The position numbers and the translations under genes are program-made. Of a stretch of DNA of 64,000 nucleotides, positions 16,937-25,843 are shown piece after piece. Source of the stretch: Siphonobacter aquaeclarae (lineage in GTDB: Bacteria; Bacteroidota; Bacteroidia; Cytophagales; Spirosomataceae); NCBI RefSeq assembly GCF_900103285.1, contig NZ_FNGS01000003.1:725698-789697 (forward strand). The letters run 5' to 3'. The notes beneath the pieces were generated by a model. The model was given only the letters and a program-made list of their open reading frames with translations, did no database searches and was not told where the DNA came from. Position 1 is the stretch's first letter. Each line of letters starts with the position of its first letter.

Positions 16937-17395
16937 ATGCCGCGCATTGCCTTTTTCCCCGGTTCGTTCGACCCTTTCACCAAAGGCCACGAGGACATCG
17001 TGCGGAGAGGCCTGAAGCTGTTCGATGAGATCATCATCGGTATCGGCCACAATGCCAATAAACACCGGTATTTCTCCATCGATCAGATGACGAAAGCGAT
17101 CGGAAAAACGTTCGAAGGGGAGCCGGTGCGTATAGTACCCTACCAGGACCTCACCGCCCGGGTAGCGGAGGAAAACGGCGCCCGGTTTTTGCTGCGCGGC
17201 CTGCGGAATACGACTGATTTCGAGTACGAAAACAGCATCGCACAGGTAAACCGAGACCTCTACGAAGGTGTGGAAACCGTTTTCCTGATCTGCTCTCCCG
17301 AGCTCGCGCCGATTTCCAGTACCATCATCCGGGACCTGCACCGGTACGGCGCCAGCGTGGACGCCTATCTTCCCTACAACCTCAACGATCTCTAG
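16937..17395 (+). CDS. coaD: Pantetheine-phosphate adenylyltransferase
   Basis: A 152-residue CoaD with GSFDPFTKGHEDIV (the T/HxGH nucleotidyltransferase motif), LLRGLRNTTDFEYE and the ISSTIIRDL motif. It makes dephospho-CoA from phosphopantetheine and ATP, the penultimate CoA step. Its TAG stop overlaps the stop of the convergent cysteine desulfurase gene in the sequence CTAG. Confidence 0.97.
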   Translation: MPRIAFFPGSFDPFTKGHEDIVRRGLKLFDEIIIGIGHNANKHRYFSIDQMTKAIGKTFEGEPVRIVPYQDLTARVAEENGARFLLRGLRNTTDFEYENSIAQVNRDLYEGVETVFLICSPELAPISSTIIRDLHRYGASVDAYLPYNLNDL

Positions 17396-18546
17396 CGAAA
17401 GGCCTCCTGCCGGAGTATCCGGCGGGAAGGGACCGCATAGATTTCCTGCAGCGACCGGATAATCGTGTCGATGTCTTCTATCGTATTGTCTTTTCCGAAC
17501 GAAAACCGGATCGTCTGCCCGTTTCCCGCCTCCGGAAGCTCCTGAAGTACGTGAGACCCGCCGGCCAGGTTTGAGCAGGCACTGCCGCCCGATACGGCGA
17601 TGCCGCGCTCGTCGAGCAATTCGGCCAACGGCCTGTCCGTCTCCGGAAAACGGACGCTTACCAACCCGGGCAGGCACCCCGGAATGGACCGGCTCTGCCC
17701 GTTGAAGGCTACCGGTTTTCCGATACCTGACAGTCGCTGGACAAACAAAGACTTGAGTTTTTCGAGGTGGAATGCCGCCGCCGGCTGCCCGGCAAGGGCC
17801 AATTCCAGTGCGGAAGCCAGACCCACAATTCCGGCGACGTTTTCCGTACCGCCGCGCAGCCCGTTTTCCTGACCACCTCCCGCCAGAATAGCCGGCAGGG
17901 TTTTGCCACCCCGGTTGTACAGAAACCCGATGCCCTTCGGTCCGTAGAACTTATGCGCCGACGCTGCGGCGAAATCCACATCTTTTCCCGGAAAAGCCAG
18001 CTTACCGACGGTCTGTACCGTATCCGAATGAAACAGCGCACCATACCGCCGGCATAATGCCGCAATCGCCTCGGTATCCAGTACGTTCCCGATCTCGTTG
18101 TTGGCGTGCATGAGGCTGACCAGCGCGCCGGGATATTGTTGCAGCAGACGGATGAAGTCGGGAAGGAGGATACGGCCCTGCCCGTCGAGGGCGATGAAAT
18201 GCAGGTCGATCCGTCCCCGCTGCGCCAGCTGAAGCAACGGCGCCAGCACGGCCTTGTGCTCGATTCGTGTCGTCAGGACGTGCCGGATGTTGAACTGCCG
18301 GACGCTGGCCCGCAGCGCGAAGTTGTCAGCCTCTGTACCTCCGGAAGTGAAGGTTATTTCGCCGGGACGGACGCCGAGCAGATCGGCTATTTTCCGGCGC
18401 TGCGTATCGACTACCCGTCGCGCCTCCCGCCCATACGCATGGGCAGAAGACGCATTGCCGAAGTGCGCGGTCAGGTACGGCAGCATTTCGTGGAGTACTT
18501 CGGGATGAAGCGGGGTAGTGGCAGAATAATCGCAATAAACAGGCAT
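17392..18546 (-). CDS. Cysteine desulfurase, NifS/IscS family
   Basis: A 384-residue PLP enzyme: TSGGTEADN near 68, His98 in RIEHKAV, HANNEIG, SAHKFYGPKG with the Schiff-base Lys199, and SGGSACSN with the catalytic Cys324. The family removes sulfur from cysteine as a persulfide for Fe-S clusters or thiolated cofactors. It follows the DUF4397 lipoprotein gene by 29 bases and the receptor gene beyond it, so it looks like the last gene of a receptor-lipoprotein-desulfurase unit, an unusual setting for this enzyme. Confidence 0.95.
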   Translation of the reverse strand: MPVYCDYSATTPLHPEVLHEMLPYLTAHFGNASSAHAYGREARRVVDTQRRKIADLLGVRPGEITFTSGGTEADNFALRASVRQFNIRHVLTTRIEHKAVLAPLLQLAQRGRIDLHFIALDGQGRILLPDFIRLLQQYPGALVSLMHANNEIGNVLDTEAIAALCRRYGALFHSDTVQTVGKLAFPGKDVDFAAASAHKFYGPKGIGFLYNRGGKTLPAILAGGGQENGLRGGTENVAGIVGLASALELALAGQPAAAFHLEKLKSLFVQRLSGIGKPVAFNGQSRSIPGCLPGLVSVRFPETDRPLAELLDERGIAVSGGSACSNLAGGSHVLQELPEAGNGQTIRFSFGKDNTIEDIDTIIRSLQEIYAVPSRRILRQEAFR

Positions 18547-18575
18547 GTTGATGAAGTGTTTTAAAAAGGGCTGGA

Positions 18576-19322
18576 TCAGTTATGAGGCAGGATAACCAGG
18601 CGAACCGTCGCCGTACCCTGCGTAAAGACCGTATACGCTTTGCCTTCCTGGAAGGCTGCTGCCGCGGTTGCGAGGACCTGCCCCGCGGCGGTAGTGACCT
18701 GTAAGCTCCGGCTTCCGGCCGCGACTTCTTCAAAAGGACCGAGGCTGTAGGCGCTCAGCTTCTCCCCGGAAATCGCGGAGTTGGCTGCCCGGCCGTAAGC
18801 TACATCCCGGAACGATACGCCATCACCGCTGAGGTTCAGCGCGCCGGTATCGGGCGAGAGGTTCACAAACCGGAGCTTGGCTTTACCGGCCGCCGGTGCG
18901 GCGAGGTTGTCGTAAAACAGAATCAGGGAGTCGGCGGCCGACTTGTTTTTCCGAACGGCAAAGACCGTGTGGAAAAAGTCTGGAATAGGGCCATTCGGAC
19001 CACCGGATGCCGAGAACGTCGCGCTGTTGCCAAACTGCTGGGAGACTTTATAGCTCGAACCGGAGCCTTCCGTCAGGTTGATCTGAACATTTCCATACTG
19101 TGTGGATAAGTAGGTGGAAAACTGCCCTGGCGCCAGTGGAGAACTTGTGACTTGTGTGGTAAAAGTCCAGAAGTTGACGGGTGTGGAAACCGTCCGGGCA
19201 TTGACAAAACGGACGTTCGCCGCGAGGGGAGGACGTTGTGATGCATTGACATCCAGGTAGTTGGCTTTATTGCAGCCGCTGAGTAAGCCCAGAGCGGCAG
19301 GTAAGATCAGTAGCTTTTTCAT
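18576..19322 (-). CDS. DUF4397 lipoprotein
   Basis: A 248-residue protein with a lipoprotein signal (MKKLLILPAALGLLSGC, lipobox Cys17) and two DUF4397-like segments (VRFVNARTVSTPVNFW and LRFVNLSPDTGALNL), a beta-sandwich family of uncharacterised Bacteroidota surface proteins. It starts 35 bases after the receptor gene and is followed closely by the desulfurase, so it is probably an outer-membrane or periplasmic accessory of that receptor. Confidence 0.85.
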   Translation of the reverse strand: MKKLLILPAALGLLSGCNKANYLDVNASQRPPLAANVRFVNARTVSTPVNFWTFTTQVTSSPLAPGQFSTYLSTQYGNVQINLTEGSGSSYKVSQQFGNSATFSASGGPNGPIPDFFHTVFAVRKNKSAADSLILFYDNLAAPAAGKAKLRFVNLSPDTGALNLSGDGVSFRDVAYGRAANSAISGEKLSAYSLGPFEEVAAGSRSLQVTTAAGQVLATAAAAFQEGKAYTVFTQGTATVRLVILPHN

Positions 19323-19357
19323 AGAGATGGGGAAAAGCAGTCGACAATGTGGATAAC

Positions 19358-22096
19358 TCAGAAGATAGCGCTGATCCGGGCGAAGGGCTGGATGCCTGCA
19401 CTGCCGTTCTGGATACCGACGACCGTCGGATTTCGAAGGCTCGCTACCTGGGTATAGTCGCCTAACTCATTGAAAATGTTGTTGATACCGGCGGTAACCT
19501 GAATAGCCGGCGATACCCGGTAGCCGACCGATACATCCGCTACCCAGATCGGGCGGAGTTGCTGGAAGAAATAGTCGGGTTGTGGAAAATTCGCGTTCAG
19601 TGCCGAAGCCGTCGTCACCGACCCGAAGTACACCGCGCGGAGGAGGTAGTTGAAGCGGCCTTCGTTGAAAATCGCCTGCGCCGTGATCTTTTTCCCGGGA
19701 ATATTTGAGGTTACCCGCGCCTTTTCTCCCTCGTTGAAGATGATGTACCGGTACGCTTCCAGGCCTTTGGGGGTATTGACTCCTGTGACTTCGTTTTTCA
19801 CAAAATTACCGCCAAGGAGGAATGAGAGCTGACCCCTGCGCAGCGGCGTGCGGTAGCTTCCGGTGAATTCCAGGCCTTTGGTCGAGGTACTGAATGAATT
19901 ATAGAAAAACTTCGCCTGCGTGGTACCGGTCTGCACAAAAAGGTTGCGGACTTCGATCGGCAGGTTGGTATCGGTTGCGGAGAAGTTGCCGGTATTGCCG
20001 ACGCGGTTATCCACATCCACCCAATAGGCATCGGCGGATAGCTCCAGGTTGTTCAGCGGGCGGGAAGTAAGCCCGAACGCATATCCCTTCGATTTTTCGG
20101 GCGTGAGCGCCGGGAAACCAAGCGCCCGCGTTGCCGCGCTCTTGTTCGACGCCGTTACCTGGTCAATCGCCCGGCCCTGCTGAAAGCTCGTCGACGTTTC
20201 GGTGTAGTAAAACTGCGCAAGGTCCGGCGCCCGGAAACCGGTATTGTAGGATCCGCGAATGCCCAGCCAGTCGGCAATTTTATACCGTGTCGCGACTTTG
20301 TAAGTCGTTACATTACCAAAATCGGAGAAGTTTTCCACACGTACTGCGCCGGAGATCAGCCAGTTGGCAGTTGGGTTGATTTCTACGTCGGCATAGCCTG
20401 CCGAAATTGCCCGGCTGACATTGACTTCGTTGGCCGGGCGGAAGCCGGCGTGGATTTGAGAGCCGGGCGAGAGGCCGTTGAGCGCGACGCTCCCCGCATT
20501 CCGCAGGTACGGAACGCCGGCGGCTGTGGTATCCAGGTCGTAAACGGGCTGAAGATCCGCCTTGCTGTATGAAGCCTCTTCCCCGGCAATAATCTGATAG
20601 GTCTCCACCCGGTACTGCGCGCCAAAGGCCAGGTTGAGCCCGTGAAGTACTTTCGGGAAATACCGGCTGATGTCGAGGCTGGCCGTATTCTGACTGGCAT
20701 TGTACTTGCCGGCGTCGAAACTGGTCGGGCTTTTCAGGCCAAGGCTGGCATTCAGGGAGTTCGAGATGACGTTTCCGAAATCATTTTTTCCGTAGACATT
20801 CGAGAAATCCACATTCCAGTCGTGCACTTTTCCCTTGATACCCACAGCCAGGGATTTATCCGTGATACTGTTGTCCATCGCGGGCAGGAAACCGTCCGGA
20901 TACAGAAAGGTATTGTTCCGCTCCGTCCAGCCCGGAAGCCGGTAGACAGCCGTGAACTGGGAATTGCGGTGGCTGATTCCTCCGAAAGCATAAATCTCGG
21001 CTTCCTCGCGCAGCGGAATGGCCGCGTTAAAGAACAGGAGGGCGTCTTTTGCCTTGTTGGAGCCGCCGCCGCGCTGATCGAAGTAGTGCCGGTCGATACC
21101 CCGTTTGGCGAGGATGGCCTCGTCAATTTCTTTCGTGTAGATCGCATCGTAGCCACGGGTATTGGCGCCGCCGCCGTAAATCGGGCCGTTGTAGAGCCCG
21201 GCGTCGTCCCGGCCTGGCGTCAGCGAAATAGCCTGGGTGGCAAACTCGGCGGTAGCATTCAGAAAACCGCCTTTCTGCCCGAGTGCGAAGCCATAGTTGG
21301 CGCTGGTACGGCTGGTGGTACCGTCTCCCCGGCGACGGGTACTAACGGTCGACGTCACGCCCAATTCTTCCGTACTTTTCCGAAGCACGATGTTGATTAC
21401 TCCCGCAATGGCATCGGAGCCGTATTGTGCGGCAGCACCGTCGCGGAGTATTTCCACGCGTTCGATCGCGCCGGTCGGGATGGAGTTGAGGTCATACCCC
21501 GTCGCGCCGTTACCCAGGCCGCCCCAGTTGACGTTGGAGCTTTTGTGCCGGCGCTTGCCGTTGACGAGTACCAGGACCTGATCGACCCCCAATCCGCGTA
21601 GTTGGGACAGGTTCAGCGCTGAGCCGGCATCCCCGGCATTGCTGCCGTTGACCGAGTGAAAGGAAGGCGATACATATTGCAGTAACTGCGTGATACTGAC
21701 CTGAGGAGCCGACTCTTTCAGCGGCTTGAGATCGATGACGTCGACCGGTACCGGCGAATCCGTACGGGTACGGCTGGCGTTCCGCGATCCGACAATTTCG
21801 ACCTCGCCCAGCAGGTACTGTGAGGTTTCGAGGACAACGTCGTATACGGTGGCCGTTCCGACGGCTATTTCGCGGGGCGCGTAGCCAACTGCCGAGACAA
21901 TCAGGACCGACCCTTTCGAAAAAGGAAGGCGGTAGGTGCCGTCGGCCTGGGTCAGGGTACCGGCGTTGGTACCCTTGATCCGGACCGTAGCGCCGGGAAG
22001 GGGCGCTTCACCGGCGGAGACCTTTCCGGTGAGAATCCGCTGCTGTGCAGCCAGTTCCACAGAAAAGAGGAAAAACAGGTAAAACCATTTGTTCAT
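19358..22096 (-). CDS. TonB-dependent receptor with carboxypeptidase-like N-terminal domain
   Basis: A 912-residue outer-membrane receptor: signal peptide to about residue 18, a CarboxypepD_reg-like domain at about 20-100 (ATVRIKGTNAGTLTQADG), a plug at about 105-235 (RGLGVDQVLVLVNGKR, RVEILRDGAAAQYGSDAI, its key core) and a 22-strand-type barrel to the terminal Phe. There is no SusD partner, so it is not a classic glycan system. The ligand is unknown; the downstream desulfurase and the palindrome shared with the riboswitch-controlled gene hint at a sulfur compound or metal. Confidence 0.93.
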   Translation of the reverse strand: MNKWFYLFFLFSVELAAQQRILTGKVSAGEAPLPGATVRIKGTNAGTLTQADGTYRLPFSKGSVLIVSAVGYAPREIAVGTATVYDVVLETSQYLLGEVEIVGSRNASRTRTDSPVPVDVIDLKPLKESAPQVSITQLLQYVSPSFHSVNGSNAGDAGSALNLSQLRGLGVDQVLVLVNGKRRHKSSNVNWGGLGNGATGYDLNSIPTGAIERVEILRDGAAAQYGSDAIAGVINIVLRKSTEELGVTSTVSTRRRGDGTTSRTSANYGFALGQKGGFLNATAEFATQAISLTPGRDDAGLYNGPIYGGGANTRGYDAIYTKEIDEAILAKRGIDRHYFDQRGGGSNKAKDALLFFNAAIPLREEAEIYAFGGISHRNSQFTAVYRLPGWTERNNTFLYPDGFLPAMDNSITDKSLAVGIKGKVHDWNVDFSNVYGKNDFGNVISNSLNASLGLKSPTSFDAGKYNASQNTASLDISRYFPKVLHGLNLAFGAQYRVETYQIIAGEEASYSKADLQPVYDLDTTAAGVPYLRNAGSVALNGLSPGSQIHAGFRPANEVNVSRAISAGYADVEINPTANWLISGAVRVENFSDFGNVTTYKVATRYKIADWLGIRGSYNTGFRAPDLAQFYYTETSTSFQQGRAIDQVTASNKSAATRALGFPALTPEKSKGYAFGLTSRPLNNLELSADAYWVDVDNRVGNTGNFSATDTNLPIEVRNLFVQTGTTQAKFFYNSFSTSTKGLEFTGSYRTPLRRGQLSFLLGGNFVKNEVTGVNTPKGLEAYRYIIFNEGEKARVTSNIPGKKITAQAIFNEGRFNYLLRAVYFGSVTTASALNANFPQPDYFFQQLRPIWVADVSVGYRVSPAIQVTAGINNIFNELGDYTQVASLRNPTVVGIQNGSAGIQPFARISAIF

Positions 22097-22115
22097 TGCG
22101 GCGTTATTTAAATAT

Positions 22116-22142
22116 TTAATCTATAGGATTAATAGATTAAAA
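22116..22142. promoter_or_regulatory. Palindromic operator candidate before the TonB receptor
   Basis: TTTAATCTAT (22116-22125) and ATAGATTAAA (22133-22142) form a perfect 10-bp inverted repeat 20 bases before the receptor start. Its core, TCTATAGGATTAATAGA, matches 14 of 17 positions of the palindrome at 25882-25898 upstream of the riboswitch transcript. On the minus strand a TTTGAC lies just upstream. Confidence 0.65.
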
Positions 22143-22157
22143 TGTCAAACAGAAAGA

Positions 22158-23093
22158 TTACTGTTTCCGGAAGCGATCGTCGGTCAGCGCATGGAGAAAG
22201 GCCTCCAGATCGGCGACTTCGGCGTCGGAGAGGTTCAGGGGCGCATCGAGCGATAGATCCCGGTTGACCGGATTTTTCACGAACCGGTCGGGATGGTTGT
22301 AATACTGAATCACGTCCCGCAGGGTTTTGAACATACCGTTGTGCATATACGGCGGCGTCACAGCGACGTTCCGGAGACCCGGTACCTTAAAGTGACCGAG
22401 GTAGCTGCTGTCCCGGACAATACCGAAACGTCCGGGATCGGTCAGCGTTTTGCCGTCGTACAGCCCGATGTTCTTGTAGCGGTCGGCCGTAAAATCCTCC
22501 CCCGAGTGGCAGTTGGCGCAATTGGCCTTGCCAATGAAGAGATTCCGGCCCCGGACAGCGGCCGGCGTCATCGCCGAATCGTCTCCGTTGATGTACCGGT
22601 CGTACGGCGTCTGGCTGGTTTCAAGCGTCCGCTCGTAGGCAGCCAGTACTTCGGCCAGTTGTTTTTCGGTGACGTCCGACCGGTACAGCTTCCGGAAGGC
22701 TTTGGAATAGTACGCGTCGCCACGGAGGCGGGATACGGCCTCGGCGATGGGCAGGTTCATTTCAGTCGGGGAGGCAATCGGCCCGAGAGCCTGCATTTCC
22801 AGGGAAGACGCCCTCCCGTCCCAAAAGAGTTGCAACCTACCTGCCAGATTCATCGCCGAAGGCGTATTGCGTTCAGTCGGGATGCCGTGCACGCCCAGGC
22901 TGAAGGACAGCGTATCTGCAAAAGCGAGTTCGGGTTTATGACAGGACGCACAGCTGATGGTCCGGTCTTCCGACAGGATCGTATCGAAGAAGAGCTTTTT
23001 GCCGAGTTCTTCTTTCGTCGGATTTTCCTGCGTGAAGCCGAAGTTCAGCCAGAGCAATCCTGCCGTCACGGCGGTGACGACAAGTCCTTTCAT
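22158..23093 (-). CDS. Di-heme cytochrome c peroxidase / MauG family protein
   Basis: A 311-residue exported protein with two c-type heme sites, CASCH (Cys48, Cys51, His52) and CANCH (Cys192, Cys195, His196), plus the typical PYMHNGMFKTLRDV end. The family reduces hydrogen peroxide or oxidises protein/quinone substrates in the periplasm. Its start overlaps the stop of the DsbD-N-like gene (ATGA), so it belongs to the same transcript as that gene and YceI. Confidence 0.93.
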   Translation of the reverse strand: MKGLVVTAVTAGLLWLNFGFTQENPTKEELGKKLFFDTILSEDRTISCASCHKPELAFADTLSFSLGVHGIPTERNTPSAMNLAGRLQLFWDGRASSLEMQALGPIASPTEMNLPIAEAVSRLRGDAYYSKAFRKLYRSDVTEKQLAEVLAAYERTLETSQTPYDRYINGDDSAMTPAAVRGRNLFIGKANCANCHSGEDFTADRYKNIGLYDGKTLTDPGRFGIVRDSSYLGHFKVPGLRNVAVTPPYMHNGMFKTLRDVIQYYNHPDRFVKNPVNRDLSLDAPLNLSDAEVADLEAFLHALTDDRFRKQ

Positions 23094-23563
23094 GGCGTCA
23101 GAGTAGGATCAAATTGGAAGGCCTGCCGGAAGGGAATACACACTCCGTTCTTTTCGTTGCACAGCTGGCCGTGGATGAAACCGGTGAAGAAGTAGTCAAG
23201 CTTGTCGATGCGTACTTTCTGGCGAAACTCCGCCTGGCGGGTGAAAAAGGAGACGTCTATCTCCCAGGTTTTGTCCTTTTTGTGGAGGGGGGAAACCGGC
23301 GTGACGTCTCCCAAAACCTCAAAAGTACCATTGGAAACAAACTCAAACCGGGTGGGTTGCGGCCCGATATCGGCTTTGAAATCCGTCGAATACAGTTGCC
23401 AGCCTTTTTCCAGCTTCGCTGTGAAGATCAGCTCGGCCTCGTCGCCGGGTTGCAGCGCGGTCCGGGAAAGGCGGTAGCTCCACTGGGCTTCTTTCCGGTC
23501 CTGGGCGAATCCTGCGCCGGCCCAGAGCAGGGCCGGCAGCAGGAAGAAAAGGACGTTCCTCAT
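23090..23563 (-). CDS. Exported DsbD N-terminal-domain-like protein
   Basis: A 157-residue protein with a signal peptide (MRNVLFFLLPALLWAGAGFAQ) and an immunoglobulin-like DsbD alpha domain, including the C-terminal pair in GQLCNEKNGVCIPF that matches the redox cysteines of that domain. In DsbD this domain passes electrons from the membrane to periplasmic thiol proteins. Here it stands alone, overlapped with the YceI gene upstream and the peroxidase downstream (ATGA on both sides). Confidence 0.85.
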   Translation of the reverse strand: MRNVLFFLLPALLWAGAGFAQDRKEAQWSYRLSRTALQPGDEAELIFTAKLEKGWQLYSTDFKADIGPQPTRFEFVSNGTFEVLGDVTPVSPLHKKDKTWEIDVSFFTRQAEFRQKVRIDKLDYFFTGFIHGQLCNEKNGVCIPFRQAFQFDPTLTP

Positions 23564-24174
23564 TTCCGCGCCTGGGCACCGGACGCGGCGGGAGCCACGA
23601 GGGTGACGTCAAGTTCGAAATCGTTGGAGATGGCCTTGTCGCCCAGGTTTTCAAAGAAGTTCGCCGACCGGTACTTGATGTCGAACTGGGTACGGTCCAC
23701 CGGGATTTTCGCCGAGGCTGTCAGCTTGCCGGCATCGGCTTTCACCGTCGCCGGGAAGCTGATGTCTTTCGTGATGCCCTTGATGGTCAGTTTACCGGCT
23801 ACAGTTACCTGATCTCCCGAAAGCGGCGTCACACGGGTGATGACGAATTTGGAAACGGGATGCTTTTCGACGGCAAAGAAATCGTCGCCTTTCAGGTGGC
23901 CGACGAGCTTGGCGTTGTAGTCCTTGTCGGTCAGGTCTGTGACGGTAAGCGTCCGGAGGTCCGTTTCAAACGAACCGCCTTTCAGTTTGCCGTCGGTAGC
24001 GGTCAGGGAGCCGCCGGAGAGCGATACGTTGCCGTAGTGTTCGCCGGTGACTTTTTTGCCTTTCCAGATGATTTTGCTCTGGTGGGTGTCGACCTGGTAG
24101 GTTACCGTAGCAGAAGGCCGTACGAATGCGAAGAAGGAAGCGGCCAGGAGGGTGAGTGCGAGTGTCTTTTTCAT
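23560..24174 (-). CDS. YceI family protein
   Basis: A 204-residue exported lipocalin-like protein: signal peptide to about residue 22, YQVDTHQSKIIWKGKKVTGEH, then GGSFETDLRTL and the closing FELDVTL. YceI proteins bind polyprenoid or amphiphilic ligands in a beta-barrel; members occur near electron-transfer genes. It overlaps the next gene by four bases. A hairpin separates it from the TlpA-like gene, so it may have partial read-through or its own start. Confidence 0.92.
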   Translation of the reverse strand: MKKTLALTLLAASFFAFVRPSATVTYQVDTHQSKIIWKGKKVTGEHYGNVSLSGGSLTATDGKLKGGSFETDLRTLTVTDLTDKDYNAKLVGHLKGDDFFAVEKHPVSKFVITRVTPLSGDQVTVAGKLTIKGITKDISFPATVKADAGKLTASAKIPVDRTQFDIKYRSANFFENLGDKAISNDFELDVTLVAPAASGAQARK

Positions 24175-24202
24175 GTTGCAGGAATGTTTGGGGTTTCAAA
24201 AG

Positions 24203-24229
24203 GAGTACCGGATAAAGTACCCGGTACTC
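24203..24229 (-). terminator. Hairpin between the TlpA-like and YceI genes
   Basis: A perfect 9-bp stem (GAGTACCGG with CCGGTACTC) and 9-base loop is followed on the minus strand by CTTTTG. The short T-run suggests a weak terminator that may allow read-through into YceI. Confidence 0.55.
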
Positions 24230-24253
24230 GAAACCATGGCAATCGACGGGTAA

Positions 24254-25537
24254 TTAGCGCGAAGCGACGTCGGACGATGCCGGAGCCGGTTCGGCGATGT
24301 ACTTGTCGAGGTCACGGTTCCATTTCTTGACGTAGTTCTTGTAGTATCTTCCGGTGACTTCGCCGGTATAGCCGGTGTGAATCTGGCGGACATTTCCGTC
24401 GCGACCGATGATAATGGTCGTCGGGAAAGCCATCATTTTGTTGAGAGCAGCAAACTTCTCGGAAGCCAGTTTTTTGTCTGCGAGTCCTCCGAAGAGAATG
24501 TCATACTCGATTCCGTATTTGTCTTTGAGTTTACCGAGAACATACTTCGCGTAGTTCAGGTCGTCTTTCTGTTCAAATCCGACGGCGATGGCTTCCACCC
24601 CGCGGTGTTTGTTGGCTTTGAACCAGGGAGACAGGAAGGCCGTCTGATCGGTGCAGTTGGGGCACCAGGTACCGATGATTTCGACGATGACGACTTTCCC
24701 CTTGTACTTGGCATCGCTGAGGGAAACCTGCTTTCCGTCCAGATCCGGGAAGGTGAAATCCAGGCGCTGCTGCCCTTCACGCAGGGTGGTCAGGGCGTAG
24801 GGGTCAGGAAGTTCGGCCTTTTTGTTGCGGGTCCATTCCAGTTTCTGACTGACGTAAAGACCGCGGTCGATTTCGGCCGTGAGGGTTTTGTCTTCGTTGA
24901 TTTTCCCCTTGATCAGCACCGGATTCGGTCCCGTAAAACCGGAAAGAACGAAGTCATTTCCCTGAACGGTACCTTCCAGCTCGCGGGAATCACCGACGAC
25001 GGTCATGATAACGCCCGTCAGTTTGTTCCCTTTTTGTTCGAGCAGGGCGACCTGGTTGGCGACGGGCTCTTTGCTGATCAGCTTGATTTCCCATTTGCCC
25101 GAGAGGTTCGCAGCCGGTTCGATGTCTTTGCCGGGTTCTACGAAACGGTACGTTTTGCCATGTTCGGCGACGAAGGGCAGGGAATTACCCCGGAAACTCG
25201 GAACCAGGCTTTTGTAAACACCGGTCAGCTGTCCGTTTTCGTGGATTTTGCCGACCAGCGCGGCGTCATAGGTATTCATTTTGATGAACACCGAGTCCGG
25301 GCCGATCTGCTTTACCTTGAAATGATCGCGACGGGTGCCGTTGATGAGGCTGAATGTTGCCTCTTCGGCGCTTTTGCCTTTGAGTTCGAAATTGAACGGA
25401 ACTTTCTGTTCGTTGATCGTGAACTCACCCCGCCAGATACCTTCCTGGATGAAGCGGGTTTGCTGGGCCTGGGCGGTCAGGCAGCCAAGGAGAGAAAGGG
25501 CGGCTCCTTTCAGAAGCGGGCGGAAAAAGGTTGACAT
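24254..25537 (-). CDS. TlpA-family thiol:disulfide oxidoreductase with large N-terminal domain
   Basis: A 427-residue protein from ATG 25537 with a signal peptide (to AQAQ near residue 25), an N-terminal beta-rich region of about 250 residues and a thioredoxin fold at about 275-410 with the active site GTWCPNC and the cis-Pro segment AFPTTIIIG. It is expected to reduce or rearrange disulfides in the periplasm. The frame is open 48 codons further upstream into the leader, but only the ATG at 25537 gives a signal peptide. The leader carries a SAM-type riboswitch and a Cys-rich mini-ORF. Confidence 0.92.
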   Translation of the reverse strand: MSTFFRPLLKGAALSLLGCLTAQAQQTRFIQEGIWRGEFTINEQKVPFNFELKGKSAEEATFSLINGTRRDHFKVKQIGPDSVFIKMNTYDAALVGKIHENGQLTGVYKSLVPSFRGNSLPFVAEHGKTYRFVEPGKDIEPAANLSGKWEIKLISKEPVANQVALLEQKGNKLTGVIMTVVGDSRELEGTVQGNDFVLSGFTGPNPVLIKGKINEDKTLTAEIDRGLYVSQKLEWTRNKKAELPDPYALTTLREGQQRLDFTFPDLDGKQVSLSDAKYKGKVVIVEIIGTWCPNCTDQTAFLSPWFKANKHRGVEAIAVGFEQKDDLNYAKYVLGKLKDKYGIEYDILFGGLADKKLASEKFAALNKMMAFPTTIIIGRDGNVRQIHTGYTGEVTGRYYKNYVKKWNRDLDKYIAEPAPASSDVASR

Positions 25538-25650
25538 GGATGTGTTGAGTTTGCCATACCGGACAGACAGGTGGTTGGGCCGCAGGCAAGCACGTCCTTC
25601 GTCCGGTTTGGATCGGATGGATAAAGTAGGATTTTGGATAAGGGATAGTG

Positions 25651-25695
25651 TCAGCAGGCGCCCCGTTGGCAGGGCAGGCATGTAGTGCAGTTCAT
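25651..25695 (-). CDS. 14-codon cysteine-rich leader mini-ORF
   Basis: Directly after the riboswitch the minus strand encodes MNCTTCLPCQRGAC and a TGA stop: four Cys in fourteen residues with CxxCxxC spacing. The ATG lies 12 bases past the 3' strand of the closing stem of the aptamer, where a translation-controlling switch would act. It could be an attenuating leader peptide that reports Cys-tRNA supply, or a functional metal/thiol peptide. It is far too short for statistics, so translation is an inference from position and composition. Confidence 0.5.
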   Translation of the reverse strand: MNCTTCLPCQRGAC

Positions 25696-25706
25696 GTTGT
25701 TGTGCG

Positions 25707-25804
25707 TTATAGGTCCCAAAGTTGATTCAGGCAGGTTAGCACTGATTCCTCAACGGAAAGTTGCTAAGGGTTCACGGAGCCTGTCTCTCCCCCTTTCTGT
25801 ATAA
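25707..25804 (-). ncRNA. SAM-I (S-box)-type riboswitch
   Basis: On the minus strand the segment begins TTATA (25800-25804), then GGGGGAGAGACAGGCTCC, GTGAACCC, TTAGCAAC and later GTGCTAACCTGCC, closing with TATAA (25707-25711). These match the order of conserved SAM-I blocks (GAGGGAC, GGCCC, TGAA, CC, GCAAC, GGTGCTAA, CCTGC) and the flanks pair as P1. It lies about 35 bases after the predicted transcription start and 170 bases before the TlpA-like gene. SAM binding would link this transcript to methionine/sulfur status. Confidence 0.85.
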
Positions 25805-25843
25805 GCCACAACTACTTTTGCAGGGAAGTAATTGAAGACGATG

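Noticed and set aside
16043..17677. 544-codon minus-strand frame across the DUF3822, coaD and desulfurase genes
   Set aside because: It lies antisense to well-recognised genes, has no family features and reflects codon bias at this GC content.
20642..21601. 319-codon plus-strand frame inside the TonB receptor gene
   Set aside because: Antisense to a clear receptor sequence; no motifs of its own. The long antisense frames at 12956-14068, 55884-57059 and 58654-59808 were rejected for the same reason.
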